Below the pieces are notes generated by a model. It made no database searches. It was not told where the DNA came from and saw only the letters and a list, made by a program, of their open reading frames with translations. A DNA stretch of 35,907 bases from an uncultured Clostridium sp. (GTDB lineage Bacteria > Bacillota > Clostridia > TANB77 > CAG-508), in the NCBI GenBank assembly GCA_930982035.1, contig CAKNJL010000014.1, forward strand, positions 1-35,907, given 5' to 3'. Of this stretch, positions 16,806 through 25,164 are shown piece by piece (the first letter of the stretch is position 1; each line of letters begins with the position of its first letter). Position numbers and translations under genes: made by a program.

Positions 16806-17115
16806 TTTTATTACATCCTTTACTACAATTTTATATTTTTATAAATTATATTTTTTGACTTCTCTGTTCACACATTTTTAATTAAAACAAATATTAAATA
16901 TAATTATATATATTTTTTCTCTTTGGCTTTCTGTAAATTTGTTCTTCACCAATTTTATTTTAGTAAATTGTGTACAAGCATTGAAGCATAGCGACTTTTA
17001 TGCCATATGAAAGTATCACTCTCTTATTGTATAAAATATTTAATTTTTTTCACTTGCATTGCAAAACTAAAGATTTTTCTAGTTCTTTCTAATATACCTA
17101 TAAAATGTCAAATAA
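16806..17115. other. Intergenic gap holding one dispersed repeat copy
   Basis: The only recognisable content is the repeat at 16923-17001, described separately. The rest is AT-rich with no gene. CTTGCATTGCAAAAC near 17053 contains the small palindrome TTGCATTGCAA, of unknown meaning. Confidence 0.45.
16923..17001 (+). repeat. Dispersed intergenic repeat, copy A
   Basis: This ~79-nt segment matches 33665-33745 along its whole length, from TTGGCTTTCTGTAAATTTG through CCAATTTTA...TAAATTGTGTA to CATTGAAGCATAGCGACTTT, with scattered substitutions and short indels. The CCAATTTTA/TAAATTG part folds as a hairpin. Partial copies occur at 22959-23012 and 23113-23147. Confidence 0.85.
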
Positions 17116-18021
17116 TTATTCAGATTTTTGTAATTCAATAATTGCTGTTTCAGTTTTATAATCTTTTTTCTCTATTCTATATGAATGAATTATATCTGAA
17201 TTGCAGACACTACAAATTCCTGAATCCACAATATTTTCTGGCTTTAGCCCTACATTTTGAAGCATAATTTTATTTATCAGTACTGTATCTATATTCCACT
17301 TTTTATTTTCTGTTTTTTCTTCGATAAAATCTGCCATTTTCACCTTATGCTCTTTATTTTCTATATCTATAAAATTCAAATTTTCTAGATTTTTAAATTC
17401 ATTTTGGAACATATCTTTTACATCCACATCTACTTCAAAATGACATTTTCTTATACTTGGACATATGCAACAAATAATATCTTTTGGCTCACAACCAAAT
17501 TCTTTTATCATTTTTTCTACAGTTTTTACAGATATTCTTTGTATGGTTCCTCTCCAACCTGAATGTGTATTTGCAATTACTTTTTTTACTGGATCAAAAA
17601 ATATCAATAAAATGCAGTCTGCATTTGTAGTCGCCAATATAAAATTCTTTTTATTTGTAATTAATGCATCTTCTATTCCTTCTTCTGTCAAACTAAAGTC
17701 TGGTTTATCTTCATTTACTTTTTTTACAACTGTTTTGATTTTATCTGTATGATTTTGATTAGCTTGAATAATATTAATATAATTACTTCCTATATCATTA
17801 CATATTCTTTTATAAGACTCTTCTGCTAATTTAAGTCTATCTGGTGGTGCAGATGTTTTATTTGCAGTGGTTGTTTTAAACCCTACATCTAGCCCCAATG
17901 TATAGGCATGTTTTACGATATCTTTGTATTCCAACAATTTTCTAAATTGTAAATATTCAATATCATTACTTTTAACATGAATCACATTTTTATTGGTTAA
18001 ATCTTTCATATAAAATCTCAT
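17116..18021 (-). CDS. pgeF: Laccase-domain protein YfiH/PgeF family
   Basis: A 301-residue cytoplasmic protein of the DUF152/YfiH family. Members are reported as polyphenol oxidases, as purine-nucleoside-phosphorylase/adenosine-deaminase-like enzymes, and as a peptidoglycan-editing factor in E. coli. The zinc-site residues of the family are visible: His91 in QANQNHTDK, Cys136 in NADCILL, and His153 in THSGWRGT. CICPSIRKCHFEV follows at the usual place. Start choice is uncertain. ATG 18021 sits immediately after AAAGGA, whereas the in-frame ATG at 18009 (MKDLTNKN) has about 12 nt of spacing. It is unlinked to ylm or division genes, which flank it in some Firmicutes. Which activity applies cannot be read from sequence. 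Confidence 0.92.
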   Translation of the reverse strand: MRFYMKDLTNKNVIHVKSNDIEYLQFRKLLEYKDIVKHAYTLGLDVGFKTTTANKTSAPPDRLKLAEESYKRICNDIGSNYINIIQANQNHTDKIKTVVKKVNEDKPDFSLTEEGIEDALITNKKNFILATTNADCILLIFFDPVKKVIANTHSGWRGTIQRISVKTVEKMIKEFGCEPKDIICCICPSIRKCHFEVDVDVKDMFQNEFKNLENLNFIDIENKEHKVKMADFIEEKTENKKWNIDTVLINKIMLQNVGLKPENIVDSGICSVCNSDIIHSYRIEKKDYKTETAIIELQKSE

Positions 18022-18127
18022 TCCTTTCTAGCTTCGGCTAAAGGCATACATAGTTATAAAATGCATTTTTTAAACAATCTCTAGATAATCATATTTTTTG
18101 TTTATTTAATAGTCACAATTCACAACC

Positions 18128-19435
18128 TTATATTTGTTTTAATTCATCATATTTTACTTCTTCCTTAGAATATTGCTCTGGTCTTAGCCCTACTCTTGTT
18201 TCCATATATTTTTTCATTAAAATAAATACAACGGTAAAGATTACCCCAATTACTATCATGCTATATACTGTTGCCATTTTATCTAATAAAAATGACGCTA
18301 CTACACATGCAATCATTCTGAATAATCCTCTGAATAAACTATATGCTGAAAATATTTTTGTATCAATTTTTTCATTAGAAAAATTTCTAAGATACTTATC
18401 TATTATGGTATGAAACATTCCTAATCCAAAATTGTATGCAAAAAACATAACTATTACAATCAATAATAAAACTATATATTTATTTGCTTCAATACCAAAT
18501 ATACCAGATAATATTGTGCTTACTGAAAGTATCATAGAAATAGTAATTAGTGATTTATTTCTAAATTTATTATGGAATTGCTCTTGGCCTTTTGATGCAT
18601 AAGCACTCACCATACTTCCAATTGCTGCAATAATTCCTATAACAAAAGATGATAATCCTATGTCTTCCTGTAAACTTACATGGTACGTTTGTAGTACTGA
18701 TAATAAGGCATATATTAAAGAAGCACATAATATTAAAGCTTTCAATCTTTCAGATTTTAATATAAATGCGAATCCATCTTTTACATTTTTTATTTCTTCT
18801 ATATACATTAATGTAGCCTTACCTTTTTTCTTCTTTTTTATTGGTTCTATAAAACCTATTGATAATATTGTTACAATTATTGATATTGCTAATGAACATA
18901 TAATTGGCAAATATCCATTGATTGTAAATAACGCTCCTGCAATTATTTTTGAAATTGAACTTAGTATATAATATCCTGATGCTCCTTTTGCACTAATTTT
19001 AGAAAATATCTGGCTCTTATATCTTGATGGTGGAATAGATTCATTTAATAAGCTAGGTTCTGCTACATTTTTTATAGAAAATGCCATTGCACTAAAAGCT
19101 TCTGCTATAATTAAATCAAATAAACTTCTACTCATCATTATTATTACCATGTAGAAACAACTTAAAATATTTCCTAATATCAAGCTATTTTTTCTGCCTA
19201 AAAATTCTACAATGATATTAGCTGGGATTTGCAATATTATACTAAAAAATGCATAAAATGTACTTTTTAGCATAACATCTGCTGAACTTATTCCTTTTAC
19301 TTGTGTTAGAAATAGGAAGTCTATAGTATAGAAAAATAAATAATCCCAGGCTAGTCTTTTATATATTGGAAATATTCTCATATTTGTTTTTCTCATCATT
19401 TGCACATCTTGTTTACTTCCCATGTTTTTTATCAT
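18128..19435 (-). CDS. Major facilitator superfamily transporter
   Basis: A 435-residue integral membrane protein with about 12 hydrophobic segments, from FPIYKRLAWDYLFFYTIDFLF at the N terminus to SMIVIGVIFTVVFILM near the end. A cytoplasmic loop with FIEPIKKKKKG separates the two six-helix halves. An MFS motif A-like LGRKNSLILGN is present after the second helix. The substrate is unknown. ATG 19435 lies directly after GAAAGG, so the in-frame ATG at 19423 (MGSKQDVQ) is an alternative start. It lies 19 nt downstream of addB on the same strand and is probably cotranscribed, an unusual companion because addA normally follows addB. Confidence 0.9.
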   Translation of the reverse strand: MIKNMGSKQDVQMMRKTNMRIFPIYKRLAWDYLFFYTIDFLFLTQVKGISSADVMLKSTFYAFFSIILQIPANIIVEFLGRKNSLILGNILSCFYMVIIMMSRSLFDLIIAEAFSAMAFSIKNVAEPSLLNESIPPSRYKSQIFSKISAKGASGYYILSSISKIIAGALFTINGYLPIICSLAISIIVTILSIGFIEPIKKKKKGKATLMYIEEIKNVKDGFAFILKSERLKALILCASLIYALLSVLQTYHVSLQEDIGLSSFVIGIIAAIGSMVSAYASKGQEQFHNKFRNKSLITISMILSVSTILSGIFGIEANKYIVLLLIVIVMFFAYNFGLGMFHTIIDKYLRNFSNEKIDTKIFSAYSLFRGLFRMIACVVASFLLDKMATVYSMIVIGVIFTVVFILMKKYMETRVGLRPEQYSKEEVKYDELKQI

Positions 19436-19454
19436 CCTTTCTCTTAAGTATAAT

Positions 19455-22400
19455 TTAGTTTAATTCTTTTTTCATTTTATATATTATATCATCTTTTGTC
19501 AATTTATTAATATATCGGTATTGATTTTCTTTTTTTCTAGGGTCAAATGTACAAATCGATTTATATTCACAATATTCACATGGTGTTTTTCCATCCTTAT
19601 TATAAGGTTTTAAATCTATATTACCGCTAAATATTTCTGATGAAATGTCTTTTATAGTTTTATAAATATATTTTTGTAATATTTCAAAATCTTCTTGTTT
19701 TACACCATTTGTCCATTTTTCTATTACTTCACCTGATTTGCTAATTGCTGCTGGAACAATTTTTGATGTACCAGTTGTTAATGTATTATCATTCATTTTG
19801 ATGATTTTCACATCTGCCACAATTAACCCTTTCATTTTAAAGTTTTTTCTGATTAGCTCTTCTATTTCTTCATCAGATATTTTTTTATCTGCTTTTACCA
19901 TCTGTTCTAATAAAGAAAAATAAAATATACCTGCTGTAATTAAATCCTCTTCTTTACATACAGCATCTGCATATGTTAAAAGTTGTATTTGTAACCCTGC
20001 ATAAACTTCATTTAAATCAATATTTTTACTTGAAGATTTATAATCAATAATTCTTAAATAATTTCCATCTTCTTCTTTTGCAATATCAATTCTATCAATT
20101 TTTCCTGTAATTTCTATTTTTTTGCCATCATCTAACTCCAATTGAATTGGTTTATATTCACCTTTTCTATCAAATTCTACTTCTGTTCCTTTAATATTAA
20201 AATCACTATAAATTAGTGTTTGTATAATATATTTTAAAGCTTTACTAACGATTTTCTTTAATCTTCTTACCAAAATTTTATATTTTACAGTCGCTTTAAA
20301 TATATAATTTTTAGATAGTTCTAGGTCCTCCTCAATTATTTTTGAGACGATTTCCTGAATTTCTTCCTCTGTAATTTCAGCCAAGTTCATATTATGCTCT
20401 CTTGTATATTTAAAAAATTCATCGATTGTCTCATGCATAAATGAACCTGTATTAAAACTTTGAATTTTAAGTTCATCTTTTGGTCTTATTTTTAATCCAT
20501 ATTGTAAATAATAAGAAAATGGACATCTTCTATATTGTTCTAATCTTGATACACTTGTATTTAATACATTACCATATAATTTATCTATGTTTTCTTTTTT
20601 TATTTTTTTAGGAATATTAGTATATTGCAAACCTAACATATCTTGCTCTAGCCTATCATTCCATTCAGAATTACTTTTATACCATGAATATACTAAATAC
20701 CATATCTTTTCTATATCTTCTTTGTTTTTTAATTGATAAATTTTTTCTAAAAGTTCTTCATATGTAATATTTTGATTTACTATTTTATATTTTTTGTTAA
20801 CAACATCACTTTCTTCTTCTAATTTTGGAAAAATCTTTTTTATCTTATTTATTAAGACAGATGGTCTTAATGCTTTCCCTTCTTCATCAGATGAAGAATA
20901 TGATAAATAAATCTCTTTTTCTGCTGTTGTAAATACTTTATAAATATTAAAGTTTTCTTCATACAAATTTTCTAAAGTTCCATTTGCTAACTCTATTCCA
21001 TCATTTTTCAAAAATTCTCTATCTGCATCATTTAAAAATCCTTCATCTTTATTTACACTTGGAAAAATTCCGTCATTTAACCCAATAACAAAAACTACTT
21101 CTACTTTATGACTTCTTGTTCTTTCAACATCTCCAAATGTTACTTGGTCTTGTGTTGCTGGTATTTTCCCTAATTCACTATTTTTTAAACCTATTTTTAG
21201 GATTTTACTATATTTGTCTATACTTATCTTGTCTTCATTAAAAACTAATACAATTTCATCTAAAACTTCTAAAATGATATTATAACTTTCTATATATTCA
21301 TTAGCTAAATCAATAAATCCATTTTCTTGTAACCATTTTACTTTATTACTTATTTTTTCTTCTATATTTTGATTTTGTAAAAATAAATAAATTTGTTTTG
21401 TAATATTAATTGCTGTTCTTTCTTTATCTATATTTTTCTTTAGCTCTACTAATGGATTTATAATTTCTTTTCTTATTTCATTTAGTCTTTGTATTTCTTG
21501 TTTTCTATTTTCATCTTCAAGTTCATATTTGAAATCTTCTTTCCATTTATTTCTTTTTATTCCCCATTTGGTACAATAATTTTCTAGTTTAAATAATTCA
21601 TCTTCTTCAAAATCTAAAAATCCTAACTTTATATAATTAAACATAGATTCATTAGAATAATTTGTCGTAAAGATTTCTAATATAGAAAGTACATATTGAA
21701 CAATTATATTTTGGTTTAAATCTCTTTTTTCATCAATAAATACAGGTATATCATATTTTGCAAAAATACTTCTTACTAATGAAGAATATGTATCTATATT
21801 TCTTGCTATGATTGCAATATCTTTATATCTTAATTGTTTATCTCTAACAATTTGATTAATTGTTTTTGCTGTATTTTCAATCTCTGAATATCTATTTTTA
21901 GCTAAAAATAGATGTAAGTTTTCCACATCTTGTACATATTTTGTGGATTTCACATTATAAATATTTTCACTTAAATATTTTAATTCTTCATTTTTCAATC
22001 TATATTGTTCTTGAAGTAATACTGGTTTTTCAAGTTTAAAACCATTTTCATCAATTATTCTTATTAATTTTTTTAGTGTTTGTTTATTTGAATAAAATAT
22101 GTCTTTATCTGGATTTGTATTCATCTCTAAGTCATCTATACAAATTGTTATATTTACCTGTTTTGCACATTTTATAAATTGCTTTATAGCATCATATTCT
22201 TGTGCTGTAAAACCTGCAAATTCATCAATATATATTATACTATTTTGTAACCATTTTAAGTTTTCTATATTTTGTGCTAAAAAATTCAATAAATCAGTTT
22301 CTTCTATGTAATTTTGAGATATTTGGTTTTCAAAACTCTCATAAATTAGACTAATATCTTTTAACTTTGTTTTTAAATATTTATCTTCTATTTTTTCTAT

Positions 22401-22811
22401 TTCACTATTTAAGTTTTCTAAAGTAATTCCATGCTTTTTTAATTCTGTCAAACTTTGCATTCCAATTTCTATATTTTCGTCACTTTTCCCCAAAAATTGA
22501 AGTTCATTTTGATGTTTTGACAAAATAGAATATATTAGCATCGCTTTCCCACATTTAGATAAGTTCGTTTTGTTACTTCCTCCTATTTCGTTCAAAGCTC
22601 TGTTTGCCATTCTACTAAAAGTAATAACCTCTGCATTAATAACTGCTTTCTCTTTTAAGAAATTCATTAAATTTTTTTCTGCTGTGAAAGAAAACTGTTC
22701 TGGTGTTATATAATATATATTTTCTTCCTTTTCAATTAATTTTGCTATTTCAGAAAAACAAAAACTACTCTTTCCAGTACCTGTTTTTCCATAGATAATT
22801 CTTAATCCCAT
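19455..22811 (-). CDS. addB: AddB subunit of the AddAB helicase-nuclease
   Basis: An 1118-residue protein of the AddB/RexB type, which with AddA processes double-strand breaks for RecA loading. The degenerate helicase half starts with the P-loop IIYGKTGTGKSSFCF (residues 5-19). The C-terminal nuclease domain has GKIDRID and LRIIDYKSSSK (PD-(D/E)XK). Iron-staple cysteines are seen in YRRCPFSYYLQY near residue 765 and in CEYCEYKSIC near 1085. Length matches family members (about 1100-1170). ATG 22811 follows AAGGAGA. addA is expected immediately downstream but an MFS gene is there, so addA must lie elsewhere or be absent. The upstream gap is filled with hairpin elements. Confidence 0.96.
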   Translation of the reverse strand: MGLRIIYGKTGTGKSSFCFSEIAKLIEKEENIYYITPEQFSFTAEKNLMNFLKEKAVINAEVITFSRMANRALNEIGGSNKTNLSKCGKAMLIYSILSKHQNELQFLGKSDENIEIGMQSLTELKKHGITLENLNSEIEKIEDKYLKTKLKDISLIYESFENQISQNYIEETDLLNFLAQNIENLKWLQNSIIYIDEFAGFTAQEYDAIKQFIKCAKQVNITICIDDLEMNTNPDKDIFYSNKQTLKKLIRIIDENGFKLEKPVLLQEQYRLKNEELKYLSENIYNVKSTKYVQDVENLHLFLAKNRYSEIENTAKTINQIVRDKQLRYKDIAIIARNIDTYSSLVRSIFAKYDIPVFIDEKRDLNQNIIVQYVLSILEIFTTNYSNESMFNYIKLGFLDFEEDELFKLENYCTKWGIKRNKWKEDFKYELEDENRKQEIQRLNEIRKEIINPLVELKKNIDKERTAINITKQIYLFLQNQNIEEKISNKVKWLQENGFIDLANEYIESYNIILEVLDEIVLVFNEDKISIDKYSKILKIGLKNSELGKIPATQDQVTFGDVERTRSHKVEVVFVIGLNDGIFPSVNKDEGFLNDADREFLKNDGIELANGTLENLYEENFNIYKVFTTAEKEIYLSYSSSDEEGKALRPSVLINKIKKIFPKLEEESDVVNKKYKIVNQNITYEELLEKIYQLKNKEDIEKIWYLVYSWYKSNSEWNDRLEQDMLGLQYTNIPKKIKKENIDKLYGNVLNTSVSRLEQYRRCPFSYYLQYGLKIRPKDELKIQSFNTGSFMHETIDEFFKYTREHNMNLAEITEEEIQEIVSKIIEEDLELSKNYIFKATVKYKILVRRLKKIVSKALKYIIQTLIYSDFNIKGTEVEFDRKGEYKPIQLELDDGKKIEITGKIDRIDIAKEEDGNYLRIIDYKSSSKNIDLNEVYAGLQIQLLTYADAVCKEEDLITAGIFYFSLLEQMVKADKKISDEEIEELIRKNFKMKGLIVADVKIIKMNDNTLTTGTSKIVPAAISKSGEVIEKWTNGVKQEDFEILQKYIYKTIKDISSEIFSGNIDLKPYNKDGKTPCEYCEYKSICTFDPRKKENQYRYINKLTKDDIIYKMKKELN

Positions 22812-22829
22812 AAAAATTCTCCTTATTTT

Positions 22830-22860
22830 TGTCCAATTGGGGACGTTTCCGTTTTGGACA
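22830..22860. repeat. Small GTCCAATTGGGGACG inverted repeat
   Basis: TGTCCAA 22830-22836 and TTGGACA 22854-22860 form an inverted repeat enclosing GGGGACGTTTCCG. It lies just upstream of addB and is related to the repeat at 11966-11987. Confidence 0.55.
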
Positions 22861-22893
22861 TTTTTATGTTAATCACGTTTCTCTTCGCCTCTA

Positions 22894-22959
22894 GAACAAT
22901 AGCGGGCTTTTCTGAACATTATCTCTGTTTATAACATTTTAAAGCCCGCGTTATTGTTC
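22894..22959. repeat. Hairpin element 1
   Basis: Left arm GAACAATAGCGGGCTTT 22894-22910 pairs with AAAGCCCGC...TATTGTTC 22941-22959 with a 2-nt bulge; a 30-nt AT-rich loop separates them. Its outer ends (GAACAANAGCG / CGCGT...TTGTTCGTG) are shared with hairpin element 3 although the inner stems differ. Confidence 0.8.
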
Positions 22960-23012
22960 GTGCGCCAATTTTACGCAAGTAAAATTGTGTGCAACTGTTA
23001 GAGCGAAGCGAC
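22959..23012 (+). repeat. Dispersed CCAATTTTA hairpin module, copy between hairpins 1 and 2
   Basis: CGTGCGCCAATTTTACGCAAGTAAAATTG is followed by a GAGCGAAGCGAC tail. CAATTTTA and TAAAATTG pair around a short loop. It matches the module in the copies at 16947-16995 and 33687-33739. Confidence 0.8.
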
Positions 23013-23053
23013 GTTCTAGTATAGGAAAAACTCGATTTTTCCTATACTAGAAC
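23013..23053. repeat. Hairpin element 2, perfect 18-bp stem
   Basis: GTTCTAGTATAGGAAAAA 23013-23030 and its exact complement 23036-23053 flank the loop CTCGA. Left and right T/A runs could make it a terminator on either strand, but no gene ends nearby. Confidence 0.85.
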
Positions 23054-23113
23054 AAAAGCGACATGATATCAATACTCTATACTTTAGTTAACTAACATGT
23101 CGCGTCTTTGTTC
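23050..23113. repeat. Hairpin element 3
   Basis: GAACAAAAGCGACATG 23050-23065 pairs with CATGTCGC...TTTGTTC 23096-23113 with a small bulge. Its first four bases overlap the end of hairpin 2, so the two structures compete or were joined by insertion. Confidence 0.8.
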
Positions 23114-23147
23114 GTGTGCCAAATTTCTGAAAGAAATTTGTGTACAA
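23113..23147 (+). repeat. Dispersed hairpin module, fourth copy (partial)
   Basis: CGTGTGCCAAATTTCTGAAAG followed by AAATTTGTGTACAA. AAATTTC and GAAATTT pair. It keeps the left part and hairpin of the module but lacks the AAGCGAC tail, running instead into the end of the glycosylase gene. Confidence 0.7.
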
Positions 23148-23153
23148 TTCTTT

Positions 23154-23184
23154 TAATTATAGAAAATGAAATTTTCTATAATTA
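23154..23184. terminator. Inverted repeat at the glycosylase 3' end
   Basis: TAATTATAGAAAAT 23154-23167 and its exact 14-nt complement at 23171-23184 overlap the last codons and stop of the glycosylase gene. A likely terminator for that gene. Confidence 0.65.
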
Positions 23185-24032
23185 AATAAGTATTGTTGTG
23201 CCAATCCTGCTAAATTTCCAAATTTGTCTTGTGCCATTTTTTCAATCTGTTTTTTATTTACTTTTGTTTCATCTTCATTTTTTATATATAAATCATTCAT
23301 TACTCTTCTTACCCATACATCTATCGGGAATACTTCAAATCTTTTTAATGTTGAGAAAAGCAAAATACAATCTGCAACCTTTGGTCCAACACCTGAAAGT
23401 GTTAACAATTTTTCTCTGACTTCTATTGTATTTGAATTTTCTTCTAATTCTTTTAAATCTACTTTTCTTTCTAAAATCATTTTTGTAGTTTCATAAAGCC
23501 TAATATCTCTAAACCCTAATCCTAGTTTCCTGTATTCTTCTACTGTAACATCTTTCAATTCTTCTGGAGTTGGAAAAGTATAATATTTCTTTCCTCTGCA
23601 TTCTATCTTTTTTCCATATTTTTCTGACAATCTTTCTATAATTCCTTTAATTCTTGGAATATTATTATTTGCAGATATTATAAAAGAAATAATCGTTTCC
23701 CATAAATCTTGATTTAAAATTCGTATTCCTTTTCCATATTTGATACTTTCTTTCATGTAATCATCAATTTTTGATAATTCTTTTTTTAATTTTTCATAAT
23801 CTCTATTGAAGTCAAAATATTCTTTTATTTCTTCTTCCAAATTTCCACTCTTACATATACCAGTAAATATGTAGTCTTCTCCTTCTTTTTTTACATTGAC
23901 TACATTTTCTTTCCATATTCCTGTATAACTTCCATCATCTTGTTCATTCCATCGGAAACATTGGCCACATTCAAATATGTCTTTTAAATTAAAAGTTTTT
24001 GGTTTTTCTAATATATATTGTTGTTCTTTCAT
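23157..24032 (-). CDS. 8-oxoguanine DNA glycosylase (OGG1 family)
   Basis: A 291-residue bifunctional glycosylase/AP lyase of the HhH-GPD superfamily that removes 8-oxoguanine. The N-terminal OGG domain begins with NLKDIFECGQCFRWNE. The helix-hairpin-helix is LSGVGPKVADCIL with catalytic Lys218, and FPIDVWVRR supplies Asp238. A GLGFR motif appears near 171. Length fits the OGG1-like proteins found in Clostridia. ATG 24032 follows GAGGG. The last six residues are encoded within an inverted repeat that probably terminates the transcript. It works in the same repair pathway as the UDG in this window but is transcribed separately. The call is firm; the exact substrate range is family knowledge. 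Confidence 0.95.
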   Translation of the reverse strand: MKEQQYILEKPKTFNLKDIFECGQCFRWNEQDDGSYTGIWKENVVNVKKEGEDYIFTGICKSGNLEEEIKEYFDFNRDYEKLKKELSKIDDYMKESIKYGKGIRILNQDLWETIISFIISANNNIPRIKGIIERLSEKYGKKIECRGKKYYTFPTPEELKDVTVEEYRKLGLGFRDIRLYETTKMILERKVDLKELEENSNTIEVREKLLTLSGVGPKVADCILLFSTLKRFEVFPIDVWVRRVMNDLYIKNEDETKVNKKQIEKMAQDKFGNLAGLAQQYLFNYRKFHFL

Positions 24033-24166
24033 TTTCCCTCTTACTTCTCCAATCTACTATTTATATCTCTCTTTATAGAATATCATATAAATTCATATAT
24101 GTGCAATGAATTTTCACGTAAAGATTTATTTATTTTTTACAAATTGTTGTCCATGCAGAGCACATT

Positions 24167-24199
24167 AAAAAAAGAACAAATATATTTCAGCTTGTTCTT
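24167..24199 (-). terminator. Terminator of the toxN transcript
   Basis: On the - strand AAGAACAA and TTGTTCTT (arms 24192-24199 and 24172-24179) form an 8-bp stem followed by a run of T (24167-24173 as A on the + strand). It lies about 17 nt beyond the toxN stop. Confidence 0.75.
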
Positions 24200-24215
24200 A
24201 AATATATGGATTCTC

Positions 24216-24965
24216 TCAATTATCTATTGTTGAATCAATAAACGGTATGTTATTAATATTATAATTATTCTGGTCTAATCGCCGTGCTATTAATATATCA
24301 TTTATTTCGTCTTCACTCATATCCTGAATAGTTGCACTTCTGACAGGAGTATCAAGAGCCTGTGCCACGGTTTCAAAATTATCCTGATTATTAAGATTAT
24401 CATAAATATAGTACAAATCATCTATTTTAGTAATGTGTTGCATCTTAGGAAATAATAAGTTTATTCTGCTGTACTCAATACATTTTTCTTCCAATAAGCG
24501 AAAATCACAACATCTAGTTATTATATTAGTTTTAAGAGTACCGTTCATATATTTTACATATAATTGATTTGCTCTTTCTCTTAACATATTATCACGACGA
24601 TTAAGCCAGAACAATTGTGTCTTTAACATTTTTTGATATTTTTGTTCTTTTGGATCAGTATATTTTTTATATAAATCTATATATGTAATTTGCTCATTTG
24701 TTACAGGAATCATATTATTTAAGTTTATTGCTCCAAGCCTTCCACTATCAATTTTATAAAAATCAATAGCGTTTTTCATTTTCAAATGTTTTGGTTTTGG
24801 GCTAGATAATGGTGCAAAATATTTAACATCATTTACTGTAAACAAAACTCCAATAAAGGGTCTTAGTTCTTTTTCCCCATAATTATACATTACTCTATTA
24901 TCATAGTTTCTTAAATAATTACAATAATCACTATTTATTCGTACTAATTTAAAATTTTCGCTCAT
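24216..24965 (-). CDS. toxN: Type III toxin, ToxN/AbiQ-family endoribonuclease
   Basis: A 249-residue toxin of a type III toxin-antitoxin system. Family members cleave RNA and are held inactive by the pseudoknot RNA made from repeats upstream. Recognisable core: FKLVRINSDYCNYLRNYDNRV (N-terminal strand and helix, first part), RPFIGVLFTVNDVKYFAPL, then SSPKPKH (Ser54-Ser55-Pro56-Lys57, matching the Thr-Ser-x-Lys active-site stretch of ToxN), GAINLNNMIPV and the helical LLEEKCIEYS. The core ends near residue 170, the usual full length. Here about 78 further residues follow (from FPKMQHITK, rich in Asp and Asn), an extension I cannot assign. ATG 24965 has AGGAG upstream. A terminator and three RNA repeats precede it, as in ToxIN loci. 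Confidence 0.93.
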   Translation of the reverse strand: MSENFKLVRINSDYCNYLRNYDNRVMYNYGEKELRPFIGVLFTVNDVKYFAPLSSPKPKHLKMKNAIDFYKIDSGRLGAINLNNMIPVTNEQITYIDLYKKYTDPKEQKYQKMLKTQLFWLNRRDNMLRERANQLYVKYMNGTLKTNIITRCCDFRLLEEKCIEYSRINLLFPKMQHITKIDDLYYIYDNLNNQDNFETVAQALDTPVRSATIQDMSEDEINDILIARRLDQNNYNINNIPFIDSTIDN

Positions 24966-24988
24966 TTATTTAACTCCTCTCAAAAGTA

Positions 24989-25015
24989 GAAAAAACCAGA
25001 GTTTGCTCTCTGGTT
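24989..25015 (-). terminator. Terminator between toxI repeats and toxN
   Basis: On the - strand AACCAGAG (25015-25008) pairs with CTCTGGTT (25001-24994) around a 6-nt loop, followed by T residues. In type III loci this leaky terminator sets antitoxin RNA in excess over toxin mRNA; that role is family knowledge. Confidence 0.88.
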
Positions 25016-25158
25016 CCCTTTTTTAAGTTCCTGTTATATGGTCGGAATCACCGCTTTTTTAAGTTCCTGTTATATGGTCGGAATCACCGCTTTTTTAGTT
25101 TCCTCTTATGGTTGGAATCACCAGCTTTTTAAGCAAAATAATCTTGCTCTGTTTTATT
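24994..25158 (-). ncRNA. toxI: ToxI-type antitoxin RNA
   Basis: Transcribed from the promoter at 25165-25193 and ended by the terminator at 24994-25015. It carries two identical 36-nt repeats (25061-25096 and 25025-25060) and one diverged copy nearer the promoter (25097-25130). Each unit reads on the - strand as AAAAAAGCGGTGATTCCGAC followed by CATATAACAGGAACTT. Each processed unit is expected to fold into a pseudoknot that binds one toxin. The A-rich junction is where ToxN-type enzymes usually cut. The repeats are head-to-tail with no spacers, which separates this from CRISPR. Confidence 0.88.
25025..25130 (-). repeat. 36-nt antitoxin repeat array
   Basis: Units at 25025-25060 and 25061-25096 are identical. 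The unit at 25097-25130 is two nucleotides shorter and differs at several sites (for example CTGG for GCGG and CAACC for CGACC on the - strand). A 7- to 9-nt partial start of a further unit follows before the terminator. Confidence 0.92.
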
Positions 25159-25164
25159 ATATTC

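Noticed and set aside
132..24032. A single DNA-repair operon (mfd, topB, udg, addB, ogg)
   Set aside because: The genes are separated by large gaps, opposite-strand genes and terminators; clustering is loose and no shared promoter is visible.
25025..25130. Possible CRISPR array
   Set aside because: Units are directly adjacent with no spacers and lie between a promoter and a terminator ahead of a ToxN gene, so it is a type III antitoxin array.
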